Below, piece by piece: positions 19,131 to 28,021 of a stretch of DNA of 30,803 nucleotides. How positions within the stretch are numbered: the stretch's first letter is position 1; each line of letters begins with the position of its first letter. The notes beneath the pieces were generated by a model that searched no databases, was not told the DNA's origin, and was given only the letters and a program-made list of their open reading frames with translations. The DNA is taken from contig JANBPT010000561.1 in NCBI GenBank assembly GCA_027575765.1, positions 1 through 30,803 of the forward strand. Reading direction: 5' to 3'. The position numbers and the translations under genes are program-made. Origin of the DNA: Tieghemiomyces parasiticus (taxonomy: Eukaryota; Kickxellomycota; Dimargaritomycetes; Dimargaritales; Dimargaritaceae).

Positions 19131-22100
19131 GAAACGTGGTTCAAATGACAATGGGGCGGAGAAGCCCACTAGGGAGGGGGCGTAGGTAGATTAGAAGGAG
19201 TGGTCAGGCCATAGCATATGGGATGTCCCATGGGAAGGGGGAAAGAGGGGAAAGTAAAATTGTGGCAGAGCCATGGTGGACGGGTATGGGAGGGGTAGTA
19301 AAGGGAGGGAGGAGGCCCTACAGCAGTTCCTATAGAACTTTTGTGAGTAGCAGTCTCAACCCACTACTAGCCCAGCCAACCTGGCCTAGGCTGGGAGGCC
19401 GTTTATAGTAGGAAGGAAGTGGGCACTCCACATGTTCCCCGGCCGAGAGTGGCTATAACCTAACAGTTACCACATTAATCCTCAAGTGCTACTAGTGACC
19501 AGCTGATTGCTGGAATTTACGATTAGAATCTCCCGCACCGCCGGTGAAAGTGTTGGTACCCGGTACCCAAACCGGCAATCTGCAGCTTGGGGTGCAAGTG
19601 GAATTACAAACCATAGGTAGGTCAATCACCCTGCTATCCCGACTTCTTTTACCAGGGAAATAATTAATTGAGGTGTGAAGTTCATGTGACTACTACTTAC
19701 TTCTTCTGGCATTATAGGCGATTGCGACCCCTTAGCAACCAGATAAACTTCTTAACCATCCAGGTCCAATACCCGTAAATTCGTTGATTATTGTTGTTAC
19801 TGGTTTAACAAATTCGTTTTACAAGTGGTACTATCCTTTTGGTAGAAACATAGTGTAAAAGTACGTCCTCTGCCAAAGGCCAGAATTTAATGAATTATCA
19901 AGAGGAGGAAAATAAAAGGGAGGGACTGGACATGTAGTAAGTAATTTATAGTTTTGTAATGATACTTAGTAGGGCTTAAGTATCCATGGTTTGGGTGGCC
20001 TGTTGCCTGGGTTGGTCCCAGGGATGCAGGGGCCCATTGTTGCGAGCTGTTTGAGTGCAGGGAGTGCATCACGAAAGCGAGGAATTATGTGGATCATAGC
20101 GTGATCCAGATAGCTGTGCATTGGGATGCCGCAAGAGAACAATATATGTACGATGAGAACGCTGTGCATGGGGAGTGAGGTGGGCCTTGAAGGTGCATGG
20201 GCAAATGGTTTTGGGTACGACACAGGGTAGTTCAAACTTTTTTTTTTCAATAATTTCTACTATGATTGGGGTCGGACTAATAATTAATCGTTTTAAACAG
20301 CTGTAGAGACAGCAGCGCCTCGTTTTTGGCAAGCAGAGTCGATTGCGAATGTAGGGCAACACCAAGCTAAGCTAATGTGGTGTCCGTAAATGAGGGGATG
20401 AGGGTCAATGGTGCAAAGGCGTAGCAGAGGGTTTGTTGGCAATTGGAAGTAAATAGCCCCCCCCCGAGGTAACGAGTGCTACGTACTGGCAAGTAATATA
20501 ACGTGTAAGTGATAAAAAACGGAGGGCGAGTTCATCGAGGCGGACTAGGAGGTTCATATAGCGAATTTAGGTTACCAGGGTTCGTGGTTTCGGAGGTGGT
20601 TCTGGAAGGGCACAAAGGCTTCGTGAGTTCTTGCGTTAGTAGTATGAGTTCGAGAGGAGTCGTATGGAAGACTTCTTCAGTACGGACAAGCCGGTTGCAG
20701 GGTAGCGTGTTGGTGCCGGAGCTACTTTGGGCGGTGTAGGCATGCATTAGCCCTAGTGTGATTTATAAGCATCACACCGAGCTACAAGGATGTCTGCCAT
20801 AAAACCATCCCTTAAGGTCACAAACACGTCCATGTCATTTCAACTCATCGTGCACCGCGACCTACCACCACGGCAGATGGCAGTCGGGCTACTGACATTT
20901 GGGGTTCATTAGTTGCTATAGAACAATGGCTTTTGCGGCTGGATTGTATTCGACTCTACTGGCGCTCGATCGTACGCCACTGTTGCCTCCACCCTTACCC
21001 TTACACTGAATCGTCCGTCTTTGCGCAACGGTGCGCTTTAGGATGACCATCGGTCGCGTGCACCGCCCAATATTGGTCGACAAGGGGCAGAGTATTGTTT
21101 CTACCACCCCAGCCCTGCACTTGTGCTGCTCAACCACATTATGCGTGGGCTGGCTGAGAAGAGGTGAGGCGGATATATTCTACCCGACCCGCCCATGAAA
21201 GGAGTATACGTGTGGGATTACGTTAGAGCTACTGCCGGTGACATTACGCATTGTGGGGCAGCTAATGCGCGCCATAGTCGTTCCTTCCCGCTAGCTCCCT
21301 AAAATCGAGAGATGGTTGAAAATAGTGGCTCTCTGATGATTCTCTCTCTCTCTCTTATCCTCCCTCGCCTTTGGAAAGTAGTGCAGTAGCACCTGTCCGT
21401 GGCTAGCGCTACTATTCTCACACACATGACGTTCTCAGAGGGTCCATTGGAACCCGCACTGGCTAGATCCCAGTAGGAATCACCTGGGTTGTGTCGAGGT
21501 CGATCAACTGCAGCTTTGCAAATAGGTACCCAACACTTCCTGTAGTCGCAATCGGTGGTGACAAGGGAGGAAGGAAGCAGGGCAGGTGCACTGTGCAGTC
21601 CTAAGCGTGTGCCTATCAAGAAGGGTCGCGGTACGTTGGGTGCAGGAATCGCTAGCGTCAGAACACAGCGTATACAAGTCTAGCATTGTACAACCACCAC
21701 ACTTCTGTCAAATAGGGTATGCCGACAAATAATAAACAAGCAGTGTAAAGAACGAGACTCAGCGGAGGTCAGGCCAGGACAGGGGGGGGCATCTATGCGT
21801 GTATCCAACGTGGTAGCACTTGCAAGGGGGTTGGTGCGTTTCTAGGGGTGCGTCCTAGTTTTTATGTACAGTACTCGATGGATCACCCCGGCCATTCTGT
21901 GAAACCCCAGCGCGGAGTTATGAAGGGAAGCGGGTGCATCCGTTGATACAGCGCAGCGTTTTCGGGAGTTTCAACCGCAGTACCCAATAAAATGAACCTA
22001 TACTGGATACTGTTGATGGGGCGCGATTTGGTGGATCGGACGGCGTTCTTTGCTCACTCAATGATCGACATCATTCATTCACGCAAATTAATCAATGACG

Positions 22101-22998
22101 TTCAAAAGTGCTCAGTGCCCTAAGAATGAGCACCATACGACAGGTACAGACTAGCTAACTCCTGAGAATATCTAAGTTCCCTTCGCTAAAGCCCTGCATA
22201 TGATATCATCACTATAGCGTATGGCTTTACAGCTAGAGTAGGTGGAGAAGAAGGTTGTGGCGGGATACTGTGGCCACCTTGGTCAAAGTAAAGGTAGCAT
22301 TCTTTCGTCTTGGCTGTCAACCGTACCAGTCCCTAGGTTTCACACCACTAGCACCCTGACCTCTAATATAACATACAGTATGAAACGGTGGATGAAGTTC
22401 CCTATCGATTACTGGCCAATTAACCAATGGTGTTACCCCATCCTTTCGCACAACACTGTAGAGAGAGCCTTCTTTCGAAACAAAAACTGTTGTTCCTTCG
22501 CTTTTTTCGTTATGAGAACTCCCCCACATGCATGCACCCGTTGGCTGTACCCATGGCTGGCAATAGGAGGAGCTGAATGGGTAACGCTGCCTGGAGCTCC
22601 TTTGTGCGGGTACGTCAAGGGGGGGAGAGAAGAAGCGCGTGCGGAATTATATGGAGTACACTTTGCATCCCCTCGCCAAGCCTGGTCTGCATCAGCAGCA
22701 CGTTTTTTTGTGCAATCAACCGCCATCATTCAATCAAGTGGCGTGAGCTGTTCGTATTACCATGTCAGCAGGATTGTCGACTGTAGGCGCCTACCAATGG
22801 GGAATAAGCACCCCCCTCCCTCCATTGTGCTTACCAGGCTTCTTGACCTTGACTGAGGTTGAAGCGCGAGTCGGTGCTTGACACCTCGGGTGAAAACTTC
22901 AGCACGCCAAATGCGCAAAGGCCGTTTACGCAGGGCGTGCAACGCCCCTGTCACCTCCTCCTTTTTAGAGCCCCGAGGGCTAACCGCGTGCCATTGCG
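19131..22998. other. gene-poor tract of about 3.9 kb
   Basis: No gene is confidently recognised between the retroelement relic and the first secreted-protein promoter. Seen here: a run of ten T (20238-20247), a CT microsatellite near 21341-21356, and several open frames of 60-100 codons at about 19966-20365, 20509-20747, 20916-21137 and 21299-21619. A 205-codon open frame at 22242-22856 (+) begins with GTG, and its translation is unusually rich in Trp and Cys, like chance sequence. Degraded mobile DNA is a reasonable guess for much of it. Confidence 0.45.
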
Positions 22999-23011
22999 AG
23001 GCACCGAGGGA

Positions 23012-23018
23012 TATATAA
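23012..23018 (+). promoter_or_regulatory. TATA box of small secreted protein gene 1
   Basis: TATATAA, 148 bp before the ATG at 23160. The sequence between is C/T-rich with repeated CCATC and CACC units, typical of leaders of strongly expressed fungal genes. The second secreted-protein gene has the same box. Confidence 0.65.
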
Positions 23019-23159
23019 CGGGGTCATTTCGCCCGTTGATTAGGTGCTTCCATCCATTCAATCACACCATTAGCATTCACCACCCATCTCTCTGCGCTAT
23101 ATACTCAAACCGTCATCTGGCCTTCTTCTCCCCTCCCTTTTCACCCACTTTTCGCCACC

Positions 23160-23441
23160 ATGCATATCCTCTCAATTTCCGCTGTCGGCCTGGTCGCCCT
23201 GGTCATGTCGGCCATGGCTTCCAATCCAGGAAACGCTTATCCAGGCTTAACCGACCCTAGGTACTACAGTTTGACGCAGCCGCCGCCACAGCAGCGGAAA
23301 TTGCCGTCCTACCAGAAGTTGGAGTCTGATATTCAGGGCTACAACAATGGCGCAAATGATCCTCGGAAATCTAACCAGCAGCTGAAGAAACAGGCAGAGG
23401 CATTGAAGCAATCAGGCTGGGGATGGCCGATCGGCAACTAG
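23160..23441 (+). CDS. small secreted protein 1 (93 aa, no cysteine)
   Basis: A single-exon gene of unknown function. Residues 1-20 (MHILSISAVGLVALVMSAMA) form a clear signal peptide with an A-M-A cleavage context, leaving a mature protein of about 73 residues. The mature part starts Asn/Gly/Pro/Tyr-rich, passes a PPPQQRK stretch and a hydrophilic helix (NQQLKKQAEALKQ), and ends SGWGWPIGN. There is no cysteine, so no disulfide fold. The start codon context is good (CGCCACCATG), a TATATAA box lies 148 bp upstream and AATAAA 110 bp downstream, so I consider it a real transcribed gene. It could be a secreted effector, a cell-wall component or a peptide precursor. Confidence 0.8.
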   Translation: MHILSISAVGLVALVMSAMASNPGNAYPGLTDPRYYSLTQPPPQQRKLPSYQKLESDIQGYNNGANDPRKSNQQLKKQAEALKQSGWGWPIGN

Positions 23442-24330
23442 ATTATGCCAATGAAGCAGCAAGGGCCACTTCACTTTCCTGGTCATATCTCGCCTGGTTT
23501 TGCTTTGGCCTTTTTGTTGGGGATTATTTAACTGTACCCCCAAATCGAAACAATAAAATTCTTCACTTTTACTATTTTTACTAGGTATTAGACCCCCAGG
23601 ACTGAATTTATTGGGATAAAATCAACTCGGTAGGGCAATCATGTAAGATGATAATAATTAATGGCATGCAAGGAAAACTCGCCGAGTAGTATATCCACTC
23701 CGGAAAGTGTGGTGGGTTAAACCGTAATAAGTGCACTAGTAGTAGTGATGTAGAAGATGATGTTTATTGGGTTCCGACTTGGGGTCTTATATAGTGTCTC
23801 GGCCTGTGGTTTGGCCTTGTAGGTACGTGCTAGTGTAAAAAGTTGTAGGCTGGTAGAGAAGTATGGCAATCTATATTAAGTTGTTTGCAAGGGTTGGTCT
23901 GGGAGGTCGAAGTGAGTTAGGTGATGGTGGTTACTGTTCCGTTGATTGCATAAGTTGTGGTCCTGGTGTGTGGCGGCGTTGTGAGCGGCTGCTGCTTGGT
24001 GCATTGGGTAAGGTTGTTTTTAGGCAACCAAAGAAGGGTCTAGATTATTAGGAGCACCAAGTTGGCTTGATTGAAAATATACAACGGCCACAATAGTGGG
24101 TAATACGGGACCATTTATCTCGTCCCAGATGGATAACATCAGGTGCCCAAGGGGTGTGCAGTGGTGATAAGGTTGTCTCGGGGCGTATATCTTGACTCTG
24201 TAGTAGTAGCCGTTGGCTGTATGGGTGGCGATAGAGGGAGGAGGATGGTGGGGATTATTGTGGTGGGTGTAAAATTAATAAAGAAAACTAGATGTTAAGC
24301 TCAAATTTAGTCGGGGGTTGGTGATTTAAG
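23442..24330. other. 3' flank of secreted protein gene 1, no further gene seen
   Basis: It starts with the 3' untranslated region and the poly(A) signal at 23552. Beyond it is AT-rich DNA with G/T-biased stretches (23700-24260). A 62-codon frame at 23863-24051 (+) has no recognisable features. Nothing else is supported. Confidence 0.45.
23552..23557 (+). terminator. poly(A) signal of small secreted protein gene 1
   Basis: AATAAA located 110 bp after the TAG stop, in an AT-rich stretch (CAATAAAATTC), where a cleavage signal is expected. Confidence 0.65.
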
Positions 24331-24683
24331 TGATGACTGTCGTTTTATTTAATAGCGACCAGTAGGCCTTCTATATTAGAACAATGGCCGGCATCATTCA
24401 TAGCAACTATTAAGCCTAGACTAGGAAGGCTAGGACGACAGGCCGAGGCGGGGCCGGCCACCGGCAGGATATGGAGAGACGACTAGGTGGCTGTCGTATA
24501 AGGAATTAAGAAGAAAAGGCCCTAAAAGGATAGGTGGAACCCGGTTTGGGCAATGAAGGTGATGGAAGGGTCGGGCCACTGTGGCGATAGGAAGATAGAC
24601 CTTCCATTAATCAGCTGCCGGAAGGCGCGACCATCAAGGCTGAGTGACACCACTTGGAGCGGCAAAGGCCGCCGGCTGGCCTC
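24331..24683 (+). repeat. dispersed repeat, copy 3 (353 bp)
   Basis: A direct copy of 15879-16234 at about 96% identity, lacking 3 bp (GAA) after AAAAGGATA. It ends with the same GGCTGGCCTC, 10 nt after the hairpin (A)GCGGC-AAAG-GCCGC(C) (24658-24673), in which one outer stem pair is mutated. Upstream, TTAAGCTCAAA (24296-24306) is shared with the diverged copy near 11212-11222. It lies between the two secreted-protein genes. Confidence 0.92.
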
Positions 24684-26624
24684 ACTTGGGATATGGATCA
24701 AGGGGCAGGGTTTTAGGCTATGACAACTACCCCCATCCTCGACTATGCCGAACTCCACAACCCACCATCATTACGGACATTGGTAGCTTCGTCATTGGGC
24801 CGCTTATTAGATATTACCTTGCCGTGTTATCTCCAAGGTGAAACGCCACCGTTACTACCGACAAATCCCCAACCATCATACGCCTTTACCGTGGCCATTG
24901 GTACGTCTGCGATTGCGTAACTCTACTTTTGCGAGCCGCCCAGCATCGTTACCCCCTCACCCGAGGATATACGCTCTTCAATTACAAGTACTAAACTATT
25001 ATGTAGTTCTTTTATTTTTTTTGGTGCGCAAGCTCTTCCTTCTCCCAACAAGAAATTGAGCCAGCATGGGCAATAAGGGTGGATTTATTCGGCCTTGACT
25101 GGTCAGACATTGTATAAAATCGCTATTGACGAACTAATGGCGTGCCCAGTACCACGCGACAAAACAAGTTGGAATGGGCGTGTATGGGTCTGATCGCGCT
25201 ACACAGGCCATCCACCCTATACGGGAAGGTCTACTACCCGGTACCTTTCGGCTGAATTTATCGCAGGTCACAGCGGCTAGAGGAAGAGGGCAGAGGGGAG
25301 GTAAGGCTTTGGAAGGCCTGTATTCTGCAAAGAGTCAACTGGATGTAGCCAAAGGCTGTACAATGTGTGCTACTAGCGGCGTGTCTGCCGAGATGACCCA
25401 ATGCGCCACTCTCGCTTTGTGAGTATTTTTTTTTTTGGAGAGAGTAGCTTCATATGGGCCTGACCGAGACGGCCTAAAAAGTCTTGAATCGATCGGAAGC
25501 GTAATGCCACTGATAGGGGTGAGGGGTAGGTTTATTTTTTTACCTAACTGTCTCTATTAAACGGCGGGAGACCATACGGCTAAGTGTGTGCTGTGTGTGA
25601 ATTTTTTTGGTGGTACGATACGCACACTTATAGTGACCACGCTATCGGACGGAAGGTAGGCTGGTTCAAAATCTATGGAAAGGGAGGGGATGTGCTAGCC
25701 TGCCATTTCATAGTGATAACATCATGTGTCACCTCAGCTATAATAAAGCGACAACCCTTTGGATACAATGGGTGGAGCGGAGACTAAGGTTGGCTGAGCA
25801 GGATGACACACACACGTAGCCCTTACGGGTGTAACTATAGGAAAGAACAAGGGGGGGTCCCTCCTTTTTCGTTAGGTAACCAGTACGACGACTTCGGCGG
25901 CTAACAGCTAGCCCAAAGGGAACGGCCGCGGGCATAGCCTACTGTGAAAGGCACTCGCTCCCTGTCATCTACTTGGACGTTGAATAGTCACATAGCGCGT
26001 AGGTGAGATGGATAAAAATTCCGGAGAACGTGATATTGAGATTGTCGCTACCCAGTAGTATAATGGAGGTGAAAACAACGAAGGTTGCGGGCATTGATGG
26101 TCAGCTATTTGGCAGTAATGTCAAAGTAAAAGCCAGACGCTTCTCACTAACACCACTCGCCCTTGAGAAATGTGTCACTCTAAAGACGCCATCATTGCCA
26201 TCGTTTCCCTTTTTGGGACGATATCGGTTATAGTGGTCCAGCCATGGAAAGGGGAAGGTCGTCTGGGTAACTTATGAGGTAAAGTTCCCCTTCCACGGTA
26301 AATGGCGATATTGACTGACTCTGGCCGTCTACACGTCGGTACCGGGGTGAAGCCACATTCAGTACAAACGCCACTTGTGTCATTCCGCCAGGATTTCCCA
26401 TCGCGCAGCTATAATCAGAACAGAGCTGGCTACTCATTACCCCTAGGCGTCCGTCGGTGGCCGAGTTGGTATTGAAACGGGACATATGGTGCCCCCACCA
26501 CCCACTCCCCGTACCAATAGTCCAACACCCGTGACGGCACTGGGAAAGGGCATCAAAGACGGAAGTGCAATCGTCACGGGCTACCGGACGGCCTCCGCGG
26601 TTTGTAAGGCAGTCCAGAAACGAA
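24684..26624. other. gene-poor tract of 1.9 kb between repeat copy 3 and secreted protein gene 2
   Basis: Several short frames occur: 24720-24920 (+), 25174-25422 (+), 26003-26233 (+), and 26228-26485 (-) with a true ATG and 85 codons. None has a recognised motif, a plausible splice partner or a clear promoter. T-runs lie near 25010-25022 and 25427-25437. Confidence 0.45.
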
Positions 26625-26631
26625 TATATAA
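26625..26631 (+). promoter_or_regulatory. TATA box of small secreted protein gene 2
   Basis: TATATAA, 195 bp before the ATG at 26820, followed by a long C/T-rich leader. It is the same heptamer as in front of the other secreted-protein gene. Confidence 0.65.
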
Positions 26632-26819
26632 GGATTCAGCGACGGCAGCCGATTAGTTGATTCTACAGATCCAGTCTACCACCGATTACCAGCCACTTGC
26701 TCCCCCGCCTCCCAGCCCTTACTCCGCACGAGTTCCCAGGCATTCGCACCACCAGTATCAGCTCCACTTAGCATAGCCTCCCGCTCGCCCACGCTTCCCT
26801 CCCCCCTCACTTCCTCATC

Positions 26820-27026
26820 ATGCGCGCTCACACACTCGTCATCGTTGGCCTCATTGTCCTGGTCGGTTTGACTACCGTCCAAGTCAGCGGCTCCAAGGAC
26901 CCTAAGAAGAGTCTTGAAGAAATGAGAAAGAACGTTGAAGCTGTTAAAAAGGCGCTGGAAGAAAAGAGAGAGGCCGAGGAGATCAAGAAGAAGATGAGCT
27001 TGGAAAACCTCACCAATAAGAACTAG
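26820..27026 (+). CDS. small secreted protein 2 (68 aa, Lys/Glu-rich helix)
   Basis: A single-exon gene of unknown function. Residues 1-24 (MRAHTLVIVGLIVLVGLTTV then QVSG) form a signal peptide. The mature part of about 44 residues is almost entirely charged: it starts SKDPKKSLEEMRKNVEAVKK and continues ALEEKREAEEIKKKMSLENL, which should fold as one amphipathic helix or short coiled coil. There are no cysteines. The start context is ATCATCATG, with a TATATAA box 195 bp upstream and a pyrimidine-rich leader. Its architecture parallels the other secreted protein 3.4 kb upstream, but I see no sequence homology between the mature parts. A secreted effector-like, antimicrobial-like or cell-surface peptide are all possible; function cannot be assigned. 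Confidence 0.78.
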   Translation: MRAHTLVIVGLIVLVGLTTVQVSGSKDPKKSLEEMRKNVEAVKKALEEKREAEEIKKKMSLENLTNKN

Positions 27027-28021
27027 ACGGCTACCAGAGAACATAGAGTCGATCCGACGGCTGACAGATAAGACATGGCCAAGTCGACCCTGATCTCATT
27101 CAGAGCCACTAGACCACTGGCCCCCCTACCATACCCTGTTGGCGTCTGAGGCCATCCCTTTCTCTTTGTCCACCTTTTTGGCTTGCCAATGTTTCTACTT
27201 TTCTGTCCGCACTCACTTTTGCCTTCATGGTCATCGTTGTCCAGTGCCACCATTTACTCTGAATTGGCGGTAGCGTGCTCTCGGGATTTTCCCTTTCGCA
27301 CTGCACCCAGGAGATCGTATACCGACCCTTCGTTTCCACTTATTTGAAATTAAAATATGCGGGGACGATTCGCCCTGATTGACCCAACGTCACTATAAGC
27401 TTGATAAGCTACTTTTCGACCTAGTTTCAATACGATCGGAATTTCCTATTTGATAATCCAGGTGGTAGCATAACTCTGTCATGGTAGCGGAAGGACCGAT
27501 TCCATAGCTAGGGTAGAATGAAGCACTAAGATGCGCTGTGTGCAGCCCTGGCTAGATCAGGGTAAATAAACGCAGTCAGTCATTTTCCTTGGCCTAACAG
27601 TATGAGCTTTTTAGTAATGATCTGGATTTGTAAGGGGATATGGCTGATTAGCTAGCTAATCGTCAAAACTCGGCCTATCATGTCGGAGGCGATCAGTACT
27701 GTTACTTGTGGAGAGACCTGCATGATGCTTTAAGCATATTCCTTGTCCTTGACGCTGGCAGCGCTGAGGGGGTTTTATTAGGGCGAGACCGCAATAGATG
27801 GTAAGCTGTCTCCAATTTAAATCATCGCCAAATATATATACCACCTGATGCCTGAAAGTCAGGAGAATCACGGAGACGGGCGAGGACTTACAACCAATCC
27901 CATTGCCCAAGAGATGCCGATGTACTAGCACACAGATAGGGGTGGGCAAAAGTGTGCATTTGGAGCGCCGGAATGTTGCCCATTTAGTTACACTGGTGAG
28001 AAATTGAAAAGTATGAGATAA
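27027..28021. other. intergenic, convergent 3' flanks of secreted protein 2 and PRO1
   Basis: Both flanking genes end here. AATAAA on the minus strand near 27775-27780 is a candidate poly(A) signal for PRO1. A possible minus-strand start MGNIPALQ followed by a GTAAGT donor at 27884-27889 was seen, but no second exon could be joined, so no gene is called. Confidence 0.4.

Noticed and set aside
19540..19575. GGTACCCGGTACC palindrome
   Set aside because: Short isolated palindrome without a second copy or adjacent element ends.
20916..21137. Minus frame with a GKGGGNSG...VEYNPAAKAIVL stretch, faintly like ribosomal protein L2
   Set aside because: The resemblance covers a few residues only, the order of L2 motifs is not kept, and no flanking exons could be found.
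22242..22856. 204-residue open frame on the plus strand
   Set aside because: It begins with GTG and is unusually rich in Trp and Cys. It has no motif, signal peptide or splice context, and runs toward the promoter of the secreted-protein gene, so it looks like chance.
26228..26485. 85-residue minus frame with true ATG
   Set aside because: No recognisable motif, promoter or splice partner; an opposite-strand frame of similar length abuts it, so neither is favoured.
27884..27991. Possible first exon MGNIPALQ with a GTAAGT donor, just 3' of PRO1
   Set aside because: It lies in the expected 3' untranslated region of PRO1 and no in-phase second exon was found.
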